Origin: Blautia wexlerae DSM 19850
GTDB taxonomy: Bacteria; Bacillota; Clostridia; Lachnospirales; Lachnospiraceae
Direction of reading: 5' to 3'
Length of the DNA stretch: 64,000 nucleotides
Assembly (NCBI RefSeq): GCF_025148125.1
Contig: NZ_CP102267.1
Span: forward strand, 509,001-573,000
Part shown: positions 8,751-18,179 of the stretch, one piece after another
Layout: each line of letters begins with the position of its first letter
Position numbering within the stretch: the stretch's first letter is position 1
Program-made: the position numbers and the translations under genes
Notes under the pieces: generated by a model
Database searches by the model: none
What the model was told of the DNA's origin: nothing
The model's input: the letters and a program-made list of their open reading frames with translations, nothing else

Positions 8751-9125
8751 ATGGACATCTTAAAAGGTAAACGTTATGATATTATGAATGTGCTTTGGGA
8801 AGAGGGAAGACCATTGTCTGCTTTTGAGATCAATGACATTGCACCGGAACTGAAAATGCCGACAGTAAGAAGATGCCTGGAGCTTCTTTTGAAAGAGAAC
8901 CTGATCCAGGTTGCGGGAACTTCAATGAACGGCAAGGTGTATGCAAGAAATTATACCCCTCTTCTTTCAAGAGAGGATTATTTAAAGGGAAATGCCAAAA
9001 GCAGAAAGATTAATCCGGTGGAAATGATGAATGCGCTTCTGGAATCTGATGGGATTACAGTGGAAGAGCTGGAAAAACTTCAGGAGCTTATCGATAAGAA
9101 ACGTGCGGAACTGGAAAGCAGATAA
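8751..9125 (+). CDS. BlaI/MecI-like winged-helix transcriptional regulator
   Basis: A 124-residue protein. An N-terminal winged-helix domain (residues about 1-75) carries the pattern of the penicillinase-repressor family (RYDIMNVLWEEGRPLSAFEI, then a recognition helix with PTVRRCLELLLKENLI). The C-terminal tail is a helical, charged segment suited to dimerisation. No adjacent blaR-type sensor protease or beta-lactamase is present, so the target is unknown. It starts at ATG 8751, eight bases after AAGGAG. It is a single gene followed by its own terminator. Confidence 0.72.
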   Translation: MDILKGKRYDIMNVLWEEGRPLSAFEINDIAPELKMPTVRRCLELLLKENLIQVAGTSMNGKVYARNYTPLLSREDYLKGNAKSRKINPVEMMNALLESDGITVEELEKLQELIDKKRAELESR

Positions 9126-9149
9126 TCATAAACATAGCAGATAAAAACG

Positions 9150-9177
9150 GACATGGCCATCTGGCTGTGTCTTTTTT
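9150..9177 (+). terminator. Intrinsic terminator of the BlaI-like gene
   Basis: GACATGGCCA pairs (with G-U) with TGGCTGTGTC, followed by six T residues. It lies 25 bases after the stop codon. Confidence 0.85.
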
Positions 9178-9215
9178 GTGCCATTTTTTACAGAATTGCA
9201 ATACTGTATCAGGTA

Positions 9216-9253
9216 ATAAAAACAGCCAGATGAATAAAGTGTCCATCTGGCTG
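9216..9253 (-). terminator. Intrinsic terminator of argG
   Basis: On the minus strand CAGCCAGATG and CATCTGGCTG form a perfect 10-bp stem with an 11-base loop, followed by a T-run. It lies 18 bases after the argG stop codon. Confidence 0.9.
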
Positions 9254-9270
9254 AATCTGTTATCAATTAA

Positions 9271-10497
9271 TTATTTCTTGTTCTGCTCAACTTCTTTTAA
9301 CATCATAGCGCGAACTTTCAGTGGAAGTCCGAACAGTGTGATGAATCCATCTGCATCGTGGTGGTCATAGAGGTCACCTGTTGTGAAAGATGCAAGAGAT
9401 TCATTGTACAGGCTGTATGGAGAAGTTGTACCGGCTTTGATGATGTTGCCTTTGTACAGTTTGAATTTAACTTCACCTGTTACATATTTCTGTGTGGACT
9501 CAACGAATGCCTGAATTGCTTCACGAAGCGGTGTGTACCATTTTCCTTCGTATACAACCTGAGCAAACTGGCTGCCGAGTTTCTTCTTGGTTTCCATTGT
9601 CTCGCGGTCGAGTGTCAGTTCTTCGAGCTGTTCATGAGCTGCCATAAGGATTGTTCCGCCAGGAGTCTCATATACACCACGGGATTTCATACCAACAACA
9701 CGGTTTTCAACGATGTCAACGATACCGATACCGTTCTCGCCGCCTAATTTGTTGAGCTCTGTGATGATCTCGGAAACTTTCATTTCTTTGCCGTTTAATG
9801 TTTTCGGAACACCCTGCTCGAATGTCATGGTAACTTCTGTTTCTTTATCAGGGGCTTTCTCAGGTGTAACACCTAAAACAAGCATATTGTCATAATTTGG
9901 AGCCTGTGAAGGATCTTCCAGTTCCAGACCTTCATGGCTGATATGCCATAAGTTTCTGTCACGGCTGTAGCTGTGGCTTGCATCGAATGGAAGGTCGATT
10001 CCGTGAGCTTTACAGAATGCGATCTCATCTTCACGTGACTGCATGGTCCATTTGTCTGTCATACGCCATGGAGCGATGATTTTGATGTCAGGAGCAAGAG
10101 CTTTGATGCCAAGTTCGAAACGGATCTGGTCATTACCTTTACCTGTAGCACCGTGGCAGATAGCAACTGCGCCTTCTTTACGTGCGATCTCAACTAATTT
10201 CTTAGCGATTGCCGGACGGGCCATGGATGTACCAAGGAGATATTTGTGTTCGTATACAGCACCTGCCTGTACACATGGAACGATGAAGTCATCACAGAAT
10301 TCATCTACGATATCTTCGATATATAATTTGGAAGCACCGGAAAGCTTTGCTCTTTCATCCAGTCCGTCCAGTTCGTTTCCCTGACCGCAGTTTACGCAGC
10401 AGCAGACAACATCGTAATCAAATGTTTCTTTTAACCATGGGATTAAGGCTGTGGTATCAAGACCGCCTGAGTATGCTAAAACGACTTTTTCTTTCAT
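9271..10497 (-). CDS. argG: Argininosuccinate synthase
   Basis: A 408-residue cytoplasmic enzyme that joins citrulline and aspartate with ATP to form argininosuccinate, the penultimate step of arginine synthesis. The ATP pyrophosphatase loop AYSGGLDTT is at residues 8-16. Further conserved blocks include HGATGKGNDQIRFE, the DxSYSRDRN-type substrate segment (DASHSYSRDRNLWHIS) and the C-terminal tetramer region. The start is ATG 10495-10497, nine bases after GGAGG; the frame runs on upstream but without a ribosome site. It is transcribed divergently from argCJBD; argH is not in the window. Confidence 0.97.
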   Translation of the reverse strand: MKEKVVLAYSGGLDTTALIPWLKETFDYDVVCCCVNCGQGNELDGLDERAKLSGASKLYIEDIVDEFCDDFIVPCVQAGAVYEHKYLLGTSMARPAIAKKLVEIARKEGAVAICHGATGKGNDQIRFELGIKALAPDIKIIAPWRMTDKWTMQSREDEIAFCKAHGIDLPFDASHSYSRDRNLWHISHEGLELEDPSQAPNYDNMLVLGVTPEKAPDKETEVTMTFEQGVPKTLNGKEMKVSEIITELNKLGGENGIGIVDIVENRVVGMKSRGVYETPGGTILMAAHEQLEELTLDRETMETKKKLGSQFAQVVYEGKWYTPLREAIQAFVESTQKYVTGEVKFKLYKGNIIKAGTTSPYSLYNESLASFTTGDLYDHHDADGFITLFGLPLKVRAMMLKEVEQNKK

Positions 10498-10957
10498 GAT
10501 TGTATTCCTCCTGAAATTGGATTTTATTATTTTCCTGATTTGTAAAAATTTCCTGAGATATCCGTTTGCCGAAAGTAAATGAATAGGTCGGGAGTTCAGC
10601 GCATTATTTTTGAATAAATGCGGTAATTTCTGATTGAAATTTTTGAATAAATATTCAATGCGGAACAAGATGATTTCGTGTGATTCCGCTTAACAAGTGA
10701 TAATATACACCTTTTTTTATAAATATGCAATAGAAAAATGCAAAAAAGTTTTATCTGTTTTTGCATAAATATGCAACATAATATAGGAAAAGACAGGGGG
10801 AAATCCGTGAACTGAAATAAAATCCATGTAAAAACATTGAAAAATGACTATTGCATATTATGCAGGTAAGATGTATAATTAGTCCAGCACTCTGATAGAG
10901 TAAAGTTTTACTATGAAATGAAGATCGCCGGATGAGGCGAAGATGGAGGAAATTATT
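10498..10957. promoter_or_regulatory. Divergent argG/argC control region with ARG-box-like palindromes
   Basis: argC promoter: TTGCAT (10851-10856), 17-bp spacer, TATAAT (10874-10879). argG promoter on the minus strand: TTGCAT (complement of 10725-10730), 17-bp spacer, TATATT (complement of 10702-10707). Both -35 boxes sit inside AT-rich palindromes of the TGCAT..ATGCA type (TTGCATATTATGCA at 10851). Another clean copy, TGCATAAATATGCA, is at 10763-10776 and TTGAATAAATATTCAA is near 10643. These resemble ArgR boxes, so arginine repression is likely; the repressor gene is not in the window. Confidence 0.7.
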
Positions 10958-11998
10958 ATGATTAAAGCAGGAATTATCGGTGCCACAGGATATGCAGGTA
11001 ACGAGATCGTGAGACTGCTTCTGGGACATAAAGATGTGGAAGTTGCGTGGTATGGTTCAAGAAGTTACATTGACCAGAAATATGCAGATGTTTATCAGAA
11101 CTTTTTTAAATTGGTAGATGCGAAATGTATGGATGATAATATGGAAGCATTAGCTGATGAAGTGGATGTGATCTTTACAGCTACTCCTCAGGGACTCTGT
11201 GCTTCTTTAATTAATGAAGGAATTCTTTCCAAGGCGAAAGTTATTGACCTGAGTGCGGATTTCCGTATTAAAGATGTGAAGAAATATGAGAAATGGTACG
11301 GAATTGAGCATAAGGCTCCGCAGTTTATTGATGAGGCGGTTTATGGTTTATGTGAGATTAATCGTGAGGAGATTAAGAAGGCAAGACTGATTGCGAATCC
11401 GGGATGTTATCCCACATGTTCTACACTTTCTATTTATCCGCTGATCAAAGAGGGGCTGATCGATCCGTCTACGATTATCATTGATGCGAAGTCCGGTACT
11501 TCAGGAGCAGGACGTGGAGCGAAGGTTGCCAATCTGTTCTGTGAAGTGAATGAGAATATTAAGGCTTATGGTGTTGCAAGTCACAGACATACACCGGAGA
11601 TTGAGGATCAGCTTGGTTATGCGTGCGGTAAGGAAGTGCTGATTAATTTTACACCTCATCTGATTCCTATGAATCGTGGTATTCTTGTGACTGCTTATGC
11701 TTCTCTGACTAAGGATGTTTCTTATGAAGAGGTGAAGGCAGTTTATGATAAGTATTATGAGAAGGAGACTTTCGTTCGTGTGCTTGATAAGGATGTTTGT
11801 CCGCAGACTAAGTGCGTGGAGGGAAGTAATTATGTGGATGTGAACTTTAAGATTGATCCCAGAACTCACAGAGTTATTATGATGGGGGCTATGGATAATC
11901 TGGTGAAAGGTGCTGCGGGACAGGCTGTGCAGAATATGAACCTGATGTTTGGATTTAAGGAGGCTGAGGGACTGCTGCAGGTGCCGATGTGTCCGTGA
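10958..11998 (+). CDS. argC: N-acetyl-gamma-glutamyl-phosphate reductase
   Basis: A 346-residue NADPH-dependent enzyme that reduces N-acetylglutamyl phosphate to the semialdehyde, the third step of arginine synthesis. The N-terminal Rossmann motif GIIGATGYAGNE is at residues 5-16. The catalytic Cys lies in the conserved NPGCYPT segment (near 147-153), followed by DAKSGTSGAGR and the ASHRHTPEI histidine segment. The start is ATG 10958, eight bases after GGAGG; an ATG five codons upstream lies in the ribosome site. First gene of the argCJBD cluster, but separated from argJ by a long hairpin element. Confidence 0.97.
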   Translation: MIKAGIIGATGYAGNEIVRLLLGHKDVEVAWYGSRSYIDQKYADVYQNFFKLVDAKCMDDNMEALADEVDVIFTATPQGLCASLINEGILSKAKVIDLSADFRIKDVKKYEKWYGIEHKAPQFIDEAVYGLCEINREEIKKARLIANPGCYPTCSTLSIYPLIKEGLIDPSTIIIDAKSGTSGAGRGAKVANLFCEVNENIKAYGVASHRHTPEIEDQLGYACGKEVLINFTPHLIPMNRGILVTAYASLTKDVSYEEVKAVYDKYYEKETFVRVLDKDVCPQTKCVEGSNYVDVNFKIDPRTHRVIMMGAMDNLVKGAAGQAVQNMNLMFGFKEAEGLLQVPMCP

Positions 11999-12017
11999 TA
12001 GATTAATGGAAAGGGAC

Positions 12018-12230
12018 GCTCCGGAAATTATTTGGTTTTGAACGCGGTTTCGGGGCTTACTAACTCTAAGTGCTCGTGAATTTGCTAAAGGCATGAGGCG
12101 GCTTGTCAAACTCGCTCCGTTGCAAACTTCGCTCAGACAGTGATGCAGCCGCCTCATAACGCAAATTCCCGAGCACTAAGAGTTACTACAGCCCCTGCAA
12201 ATGCGTTCAAAACCAAATAATTTCCGGAGC
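12018..12230. repeat. Long inverted-repeat (hairpin) element, copy 2, inside the arg cluster
   Basis: A 213-bp long hairpin filling most of the 369-base gap between argC and argJ. Read on the minus strand it carries the same motif order as copy 1 (7168-7375): 26-base outer arm, GCATTTGCAGG, 30 bases, TGCGTTATGAG, 16 bases, CTGAGC, tip, GCGAG, CTCATGC, TTTAGCA, CCGAAACCGC, 26-base arm. The stem sequence itself (GCTCCGG...CCGGAGC) is unrelated to copy 1, yet self-complementary. The remaining 12231-12367 bases hold only the argJ leader, and nothing else was recognised there. Confidence 0.85.
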
Positions 12231-12367
12231 TGACTTTTCAGGACGGAAGAGATGTGGATGTCTGACGGACGTGACTGCGCAGGGGATCTGCGGCAGTCGC
12301 TGAGAGTGGAGGATGTGGACGGGAAACAAGATAGTTTGTCTTATTATATAGAAAGGATTGAGGTTTT

Positions 12368-13591
12368 ATGAAGATTATAGAGGGCGGCGTTACGGCGGCT
12401 AAGGGATTTAAGGCAGCTGCGGCTGCGGCTGAGATTAAGTATAAGGGCAGAACGGATATGGCTATGGTTTACAGTGAGGTGCCTTGTGTAGCTGCGGGGA
12501 CTTTTACTACCAATGTGGTGAAGGCTGCGCCTGTTAAATGGGATCAGGATATTGTTTATAATCATCCGTCTGCACAGGTGGTGATCTGTAACAGTGGTAT
12601 TGCCAATGCATGTACTGGTGCAGAAGGTTATGGTTATTGTAAGGAGACTGCAGATGCGGCTGCTGAGATTCTTGGGGTGGCTGCTGACAGTGTGCTGGTT
12701 GCTTCTACAGGTGTGATTGGTATGCAGGTTCCCATTGACCGTATTAAGAATGGTGTGAAGATGATGGCGCCGAAGCTGGATGGTTCTCTGGAGGCTGGTA
12801 CTGAGGCGGCGAAGGCGATCATGACTACTGATACCAAAAAGAAAGAGGTTGCTGTTCAGATTGAGATTGGCGGTAAGACGGTTACTGTTGGTGGTATGTG
12901 TAAGGGTTCCGGTATGATCCATCCGAATATGTGTACAATGCTTGGGTTTGTTACTACTGATGCGAAGATTTCCAAGAAGATGCTGCAGGAAGCGTTAAGT
13001 GAGGATGTTAAGGATACTTACAATATGGTTTCTGTTGATGGAGATACTTCTACCAATGATACAGTTCTTCTTCTGGCCAATGGTCTGGCTGAGAATCCGG
13101 AGATCACAGAGAAGGGTGAGGATTACGAAACCTTCAAGGCTGCGCTGAATTATATCAATACTACTCTGGCGAAGAAGATCGCAGGTGACGGAGAGGGTGC
13201 GACTGCACTGTTTGAGGTGAAGATCATTGGTGCAGAGTCTAAGGAGCAGGCAGTTACATTGAGCAAGTCTGTTGTTACTTCTTCTCTGACAAAGGCTGCT
13301 ATCTACGGACATGATGCAAACTGGGGAAGAATCCTGTGTGCTATGGGATATTCCGGTGCGGAGTTTGATCCTGAGAAGGTGGATCTGTTCTTTGAGAGTA
13401 AGGCTGGTAAGATCCAGATTATTGAGAATGGTGTGGCTGTGGATTACAGTGAAGAAGAGGCAACGAAGATTCTTTCTGAGGAAGCTGTCACAGCAATCGC
13501 TGATGTGAAGATGGGTGATGCCACAGCAACTGCATGGGGCTGTGACCTGACTTATGATTATATAAAAATCAATGCAGATTACCGTTCATAA
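12368..13591 (+). CDS. argJ: Bifunctional glutamate N-acetyltransferase / ornithine acetyltransferase
   Basis: A 407-residue self-processing enzyme that moves the acetyl group from N-acetylornithine to glutamate, making the arginine pathway cyclic. The autocleavage site is visible as GEGAT with the nucleophilic Thr at residue 279; cleavage before it yields alpha and beta chains. The conserved [13 protein letters not shown] block lies near residues 177-189 and a conserved HDANWGRI segment near 313-320. The start is ATG 12368 after an AAAGGA/TGAGG leader. Ornithine acetyltransferase activity is clear; whether it also uses acetyl-CoA cannot be judged. Confidence 0.96.
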   Translation: MKIIEGGVTAAKGFKAAAAAAEIKYKGRTDMAMVYSEVPCVAAGTFTTNVVKAAPVKWDQDIVYNHPSAQVVICNSGIANACTGAEGYGYCKETADAAAEILGVAADSVLVASTGVIGMQVPIDRIKNGVKMMAPKLDGSLEAGTEAAKAIMTTDTKKKEVAVQIEIGGKTVTVGGMCKGSGMIHPNMCTMLGFVTTDAKISKKMLQEALSEDVKDTYNMVSVDGDTSTNDTVLLLANGLAENPEITEKGEDYETFKAALNYINTTLAKKIAGDGEGATALFEVKIIGAESKEQAVTLSKSVVTSSLTKAAIYGHDANWGRILCAMGYSGAEFDPEKVDLFFESKAGKIQIIENGVAVDYSEEEATKILSEEAVTAIADVKMGDATATAWGCDLTYDYIKINADYRS

Positions 13592-13706
13592 CAAAATTCT
13601 GTGAATAAGGGTGATTTTAACCGAATCAGGTAAGTCTCCTGCTTTAATTGCGAAAAGCAATAAGCAGGGATGGAGACCAGACATTGACTGGAAAAAGGAG
13701 AGAATA

Positions 13707-14603
13707 ATGGTTAATCAGAAATATTTGGACAAGGCGGAGGTGCTGATCGAGGCACTTCCTTATATTCAGAGATTTAATCGTAAAATCGTAGTTGTAAAGT
13801 ACGGCGGAAGTGCCATGCTGGATGATGAACTGAAGAAGAACGTGATTAAGGATGTTGTTCTTCTGAAACTGGTTGGTTTCAAACCGATCATCGTTCATGG
13901 CGGTGGTAAGGAAATCAGCCGCTGGGTTGGCAAGGTTGGTATGGAGCCGAAATTTATTAACGGTCTTCGTGTTACAGATAAAGATACTATGGAGATTGCA
14001 GAGATGGTTCTTGCGAAGGTGAATAAGGAACTGGTTGCCATGGTGGAATCTCTTGGTGTAAATGCTGTTGGTATCAGTGGTAAAGACGGTGGTCTGCTGA
14101 AATGCCGCAAGAAACAGACAGAGGGTGGAGACATCGGATTTGTTGGTGAAGTTACAAAGGTTGAGCCGAAGATTCTGGAGGATCTTCTGGAGAAAGATTT
14201 CCTGCCGATCATTTTCCCGGTAGGTTATGACGATGAGTTCGCTACTTATAATATTAATGCGGATGATGCTGCATGTGCCATTGCAGAGGCTGTTCATGCT
14301 GAGAAGCTTGCATTCCTTTCTGATATTGAAGGCGTTTATAAAGACAAAGATGATCCGTCCAGCCTGATCTCTGAACTTCATGTAGATGAAGCACAGAAAC
14401 TGATCGATGACGGTTATGTAGGCGGAGGTATGATTCCGAAGCTGAAAAACTGTATTGATGCCATTGAAGAAGGCGTTAACAGAGTCCATATCCTTGACGG
14501 AAGAATTCCTCACAGCTTACTGCTGGAGATCTTTACAAACAAAGGTATTGGTACTGCGATTCTGAGAGAAGACGGGGAGAAATATTACAATGAACATGAA
14601 TGA
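13707..14603 (+). CDS. argB: Acetylglutamate kinase
   Basis: A 298-residue amino-acid kinase that phosphorylates N-acetylglutamate. The glycine-rich KYGGSAM motif (near 30-36) and the VHGGGKEI motif (near 64-71) bind ATP and substrate. The NINADDAA segment and the [10 protein letters not shown] segment complete the active site. The N-terminal extension before KYGG (about 30 residues) is the kind found in arginine-feedback-inhibited hexameric enzymes, consistent with control by the end product. The start is ATG 13707, six bases after AAGGAG. It overlaps argD by 14 bases. Confidence 0.96.
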   Translation: MVNQKYLDKAEVLIEALPYIQRFNRKIVVVKYGGSAMLDDELKKNVIKDVVLLKLVGFKPIIVHGGGKEISRWVGKVGMEPKFINGLRVTDKDTMEIAEMVLAKVNKELVAMVESLGVNAVGISGKDGGLLKCRKKQTEGGDIGFVGEVTKVEPKILEDLLEKDFLPIIFPVGYDDEFATYNINADDAACAIAEAVHAEKLAFLSDIEGVYKDKDDPSSLISELHVDEAQKLIDDGYVGGGMIPKLKNCIDAIEEGVNRVHILDGRIPHSLLLEIFTNKGIGTAILREDGEKYYNEHE

Positions 14604-15780
14604 ACAGATGAAGGAATCCGAAGAGAGTATCCTTCACACTTATAATCGTTTTCCTGTTGTTTTTGAAAAGGGACAGGGATGTTATTTATATGATTCCGAG
14701 GGAAAGGAATATCTGGATTTTGCAGCAGGTATTGCTGTAAATTCTCTGGGATATCACTATCCGGGATATGATGAAGCATTAAAAGATCAGATTGATAAGC
14801 TGATGCATATTTCCAACTTATATTACAATGAGCCGATCATCGAAGCAGGTGCGAAGCTGGTAAAGGCAAGTAAAATGAGCAAGGCATTCTTTACCAACAG
14901 TGGTACAGAAGCAATCGAAGGTGCTTTAAAAGCAGCTAAGAAATATGCATATGTACGTGACGGACATGCAGATCATGAGATCATTGCCATGAACCATTCC
15001 TTCCATGGAAGAAGTATCGGAGCACTTTCCGTGACAGGAACTGCTCATTACAGAGAGCCCTTTGAGCCTCTGATGGGTGGTGTGAAGTTTGCAGATTTCA
15101 ATAACCTTGAGAGCGTAAAGGCTCAGATCACAGATAAGACCTGCGCAATTATCACTGAGGTTGTTCAGGGTGAGGGTGGTATCTATCCGGCAAAGAAGGA
15201 ATTTCTGGAAGGTCTGCGTCAGATCTGTGACGAGAAAGATATTATGCTGATTTTCGATGAAATTCAGTGCGGTATGGGAAGAACCGGACATTATTTTGCA
15301 TGGCAGGCATACGGTGTACAGCCGGATATTATGACAAGTGCGAAAGCTCTTGGATGTGGTGTGCCGGTAGGTGCGTTTGTATTGAATGAGAAAGCTGCCA
15401 AAGCTTCTCTGGAACCTGGTGACCATGGTACAACTTATGGCGGAAACCCGTTTGTATGTGCTGCAGTCAGCAAAGTATTTGACATTTATGAGAATGATAA
15501 GATCATTGAACATGTACAGGAAATGACTCCATATCTGGAACAGAAACTGGATGAAATTGTTGCAAAACATGAATGCGCTGCAACAAGACGAGGCATGGGC
15601 TTCATGCAGGGAATCGTAATCCAGGGCCGCCCGGTTGGTGAAGTTGTAAAGGCTGCGCTGGCAAAAGGACTGTTGGTGATCTCTGCAGGCAGTGATGTAC
15701 TCAGAATCGTACCTCCGCTTGTGATCACAAAAGAACACATCGACAAGATGGCTGCAATTTTGGATGAGTGTATGGAATAA
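14590..15780 (+). CDS. argD: Acetylornithine aminotransferase
   Basis: A 396-residue class-III PLP aminotransferase that converts N-acetylglutamate semialdehyde and glutamate to N-acetylornithine. The phosphate-binding [16 protein letters not shown] stretch is near residues 100-115. The cofactor Asp lies in [12 protein letters not shown] (near 222-233), and the Schiff-base Lys in [13 protein letters not shown] (near 250). The gene begins inside the end of argB (overlap 14 bases), suggesting coupled translation; a second ATG lies two codons later. Last gene of the cluster, followed by a strong terminator. Confidence 0.96.
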   Translation: MNMNEQMKESEESILHTYNRFPVVFEKGQGCYLYDSEGKEYLDFAAGIAVNSLGYHYPGYDEALKDQIDKLMHISNLYYNEPIIEAGAKLVKASKMSKAFFTNSGTEAIEGALKAAKKYAYVRDGHADHEIIAMNHSFHGRSIGALSVTGTAHYREPFEPLMGGVKFADFNNLESVKAQITDKTCAIITEVVQGEGGIYPAKKEFLEGLRQICDEKDIMLIFDEIQCGMGRTGHYFAWQAYGVQPDIMTSAKALGCGVPVGAFVLNEKAAKASLEPGDHGTTYGGNPFVCAAVSKVFDIYENDKIIEHVQEMTPYLEQKLDEIVAKHECAATRRGMGFMQGIVIQGRPVGEVVKAALAKGLLVISAGSDVLRIVPPLVITKEHIDKMAAILDECME

Positions 15781-15851
15781 TTTTAGTGAATCAAGCAAGT
15801 AGCGAAACGGATGATTTTATCTGTTTGGCATGAATCTGAGTGTTTTTACAA

Positions 15852-15900
15852 AATGCTCCGGGTATAATCAATAACTGATTATATCCGGAGCATTATTTTT
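15852..15900. terminator. Terminator after argD, overlapping the 3' end of the convergent kinase gene
   Basis: AATGCTCCGGGTATAATCA pairs with TGATTATATCCGGAGCATT, then ATTATTTTT on the plus strand. The right half includes the last codons and stop (15879-15881) of the minus-strand histidine kinase, so the two transcripts share this hairpin. Confidence 0.9.
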
Positions 15901-17198
15901 GCAGAGAAAATACCATCTTTATAGGTAAAGTCACAGGCACCGCCGTTTTTGTCGGTAATGTGGCGGACAGATTCGATTCCTATTCCGTTTCCGGAGTGTT
16001 TGGAGGATTGGAAAATATTGTTTTTTTGCTGTATTTTGCCATCGAAGGTGTTTTCCACATGAATCAGAAGGAGATGATTATGGTGGGGATAAACTTCCAC
16101 ATTAATCTTTCTGCGGGCGGGTACTGTTTTCACACTTGCCTGGATGGCATTTTCCAGCAGATTGGAGAACACAAGGCACAGATTGATCTCATCTATGGAA
16201 AGATCAGCAGGCAGGGAAACCACTGCATGAAAAGGAATGTTTTCTCTTTCTGCAATGGTGGAATAATATCCGAAAACACTGTCAACAGCCTGATTTTCAC
16301 AGAAATGCAGGTTATAGTCAGAGATTTTGCCGGTTGCAGCAGAGAGATATTCTTTAATTTTTTCTATGTCACCCTGTTCTGCCAGAGTGGACAGACGGAC
16401 AAAATGATGACGGATATCGTGACGTGCCTGCCTTGCTTCTTCAATGGCCATGCAGAGATTCTCGTATCTTTCCTGTTGAAGGGAAAGAAAATGGTTCTCC
16501 TGCTGAAGTCTGGCATTTCTGTTCAGGCTGACTGCCATCATAAGAAACAGGACATAGAACAGAAGCAGGATTATGAGCAGTACAAGACTGAAAACAATAT
16601 AACACTGCAGAATACGCCCGGTATATAAAGTGCTGCGGTGTTTGGGAATCATAAAAAGATTCACTCCGATGAAGATTACCGGAAGGATCCAGAATACATA
16701 CCAGGTCTGGGCAAAGTTCTCGTCTGTGACCATTGTCTGTACACAGTGGCAGGCAGGATACCAGGCTGCCAGAACAAACAGCAGGCAGATGACATTATAG
16801 AAAATTCCGGCACCAGTGTGCAACCACAGTTCGTTTTCTGTAATATGCAGGTCAGCAGTCATAAGTGCATTGACTGCCCGGGACAGACTTTTGACACATG
16901 TAAAAACTGCGAAGACTGCCAGAAAAATACTGACGGATTTCCAGACAGAGATTTTTAATGTTTTATGGTAAATGAGCATAATGACAGGCAGCAGAGGAAA
17001 CAGGAACCATCTGGTGGGAATTTGCAGGGCACAGCAAACTGCCCCTCCTAAAATACAGATTCCCAGAAGAAGGGGAAGAAGCCATGCTGTCAGCTTAAGC
17101 GGTGTCTGCCTCAGATAGTTCTTTACAGGCAGATATGCCAGCAGTATGCCGGGAATGATTACGAAAAGTTCAAGTACAGGGCGAAGTATGTCAGTCAT
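15879..17198 (-). CDS. GHKL-type sensor histidine kinase (AgrC/LytS-like), system 1
   Basis: A 439-residue protein. The N-terminal half has six or seven membrane segments (to about residue 220) and is probably the signal-sensing part. It continues with a short coiled helix and an H-box (ARHDIRHHF) whose first His is the likely phospho-acceptor. The ATP domain has the N-box (LLENAIQA) and a G-box (GNGIGIES). This is the AgrC/VirS-like class that senses peptides in known cases; here the signal is unknown. It follows its response regulator by one base, so the pair is co-translated. No AgrD/AgrB-like genes were found beside it. Confidence 0.9.
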   Translation of the reverse strand: MTDILRPVLELFVIIPGILLAYLPVKNYLRQTPLKLTAWLLPLLLGICILGGAVCCALQIPTRWFLFPLLPVIMLIYHKTLKISVWKSVSIFLAVFAVFTCVKSLSRAVNALMTADLHITENELWLHTGAGIFYNVICLLFVLAAWYPACHCVQTMVTDENFAQTWYVFWILPVIFIGVNLFMIPKHRSTLYTGRILQCYIVFSLVLLIILLLFYVLFLMMAVSLNRNARLQQENHFLSLQQERYENLCMAIEEARQARHDIRHHFVRLSTLAEQGDIEKIKEYLSAATGKISDYNLHFCENQAVDSVFGYYSTIAERENIPFHAVVSLPADLSIDEINLCLVFSNLLENAIQASVKTVPARRKINVEVYPHHNHLLLIHVENTFDGKIQQKNNIFQSSKHSGNGIGIESVRHITDKNGGACDFTYKDGIFSAKIMLRI

Positions 17199-17199
17199 T

Positions 17200-17916
17200 T
17201 CAGGACCTCCTTTGGAACAGAAATTCCATAAATGTCTGTCTGGCGTTTTTTAGCAGCTTCCGGCTGACAGAGACATTGCTTCCGTTATCAAGGCGAAAGC
17301 CTGTTCCGTCAAAATCAACGGCATGCTCCAGATTGATCACAACGCCTCGGTTACACTGATAGAAGCGTGGATCCATTTTCAGGGAGATTATGAAGGAATC
17401 AAAGGACTGGCGGGTGACCAGTTCCCTTTCACCGGCAGTGTGGATGTGGATCATGTGGGAAAAATGCTCTGCGTAGATTATTTTCCGGAAGGGAATCTGA
17501 ATATTACTGCCGTTTACCTTTACATCTATGTATTTCCCGGAATCCGGGATGCGGGAAAGGATTTCATCGGCCAGTGCGGAAATATCATTTTCACTGTAGG
17601 GCTTTACAAGATAGTGCAGAGCCCGGACCTGGAATCCCTCTAATGCATGGTCGGTAGAAGTTGTTGTAAAGATCAGCAGACAGTCAGTATCTGATCTGCG
17701 AAGTTCTTTTGCTGTATCAATCCCGTTAGAACCATTCATATAAATATCCAGAAACACTACAGTGAAAGGACATTCCTTCGCTGCAGTGAGGAAAGTTTCT
17801 CCATTTTCATATTCCAATATATCTGTATGGACATTGCGCCTGGAAAACTGAGATTCCAGTCTGTTTCGTAACAGTGTCCGTTCTTCTGAAATATCATCAA
17901 CAATTGCAATTCTCAT
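17200..17916 (-). CDS. LytTR-family response regulator, system 1
   Basis: A 238-residue regulator. The N-terminal receiver (residues 1-120) has acidic pair DD at 7-8, the phospho-acceptor Asp in VFLDIYMNG and the conserved Lys in LVKPYS. The C-terminal LytTR DNA-binding domain (about 135-235) contains the CNRGVVINLEHA and SVSRKL signatures. LytTR proteins bind pairs of about 9-10-bp direct repeats one or two helical turns apart; such repeats lie in the divergent promoter at 18071-18100. The start is ATG 17914-17916, seven bases after GGAAG. A small GTTAGGG/CCCTAAC-type hairpin lies in its leader (17946-17975). Confidence 0.93.
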   Translation of the reverse strand: MRIAIVDDISEERTLLRNRLESQFSRRNVHTDILEYENGETFLTAAKECPFTVVFLDIYMNGSNGIDTAKELRRSDTDCLLIFTTTSTDHALEGFQVRALHYLVKPYSENDISALADEILSRIPDSGKYIDVKVNGSNIQIPFRKIIYAEHFSHMIHIHTAGERELVTRQSFDSFIISLKMDPRFYQCNRGVVINLEHAVDFDGTGFRLDNGSNVSVSRKLLKNARQTFMEFLFQRRS

Positions 17917-18040
17917 AGTAAATCTTCCTTTATTTATAAAATGATGTTAGGGTCAAAAGGCATTTTGCCCCTAACTTGATATCTACGAATTGCTTCACTG
18001 CAAAGCAGCTCCCGCAATTTTCATAAAATTCTGCTATAAG

Positions 18041-18134
18041 TATATCACAAAACAATACCATAGATTTACAATTCGTGTCATTTTCTGTCGTTTCGTGACA
18101 GAATTATTGAAAAAATTTCTGGCTTTTTTATAAT
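18041..18134 (+). promoter_or_regulatory. Promoter with paired direct-repeat operator (site A)
   Basis: Direct repeats ATTCGTGTCA (18071-18080) and TTTCGTGACA (18091-18100) lie exactly 20 bp apart. They are followed by a -35 box TTGAAA at 18107 and a -10 box TATAAT at 18129-18134. Placement just upstream of the -35 box suits an activator of the LytTR type. The 78-bp block 18041-18118 is repeated with one mismatch at 24120-24197. Confidence 0.7.
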
Positions 18135-18179
18135 GAGGATAACAAATGGGAGTACATCAAATGGAAGAGGAGGGATGTC

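Noticed and set aside
13644..15798. Long minus-strand frames opposite argB and argD (289 and 290 codons)
   Set aside because: Antisense to highly conserved enzymes, low-complexity composition, no ribosome site.
15960..16628. 222-codon plus-strand frame opposite histidine kinase 1
   Set aside because: Shadow of the kinase; the minus-strand protein has all GHKL motifs.
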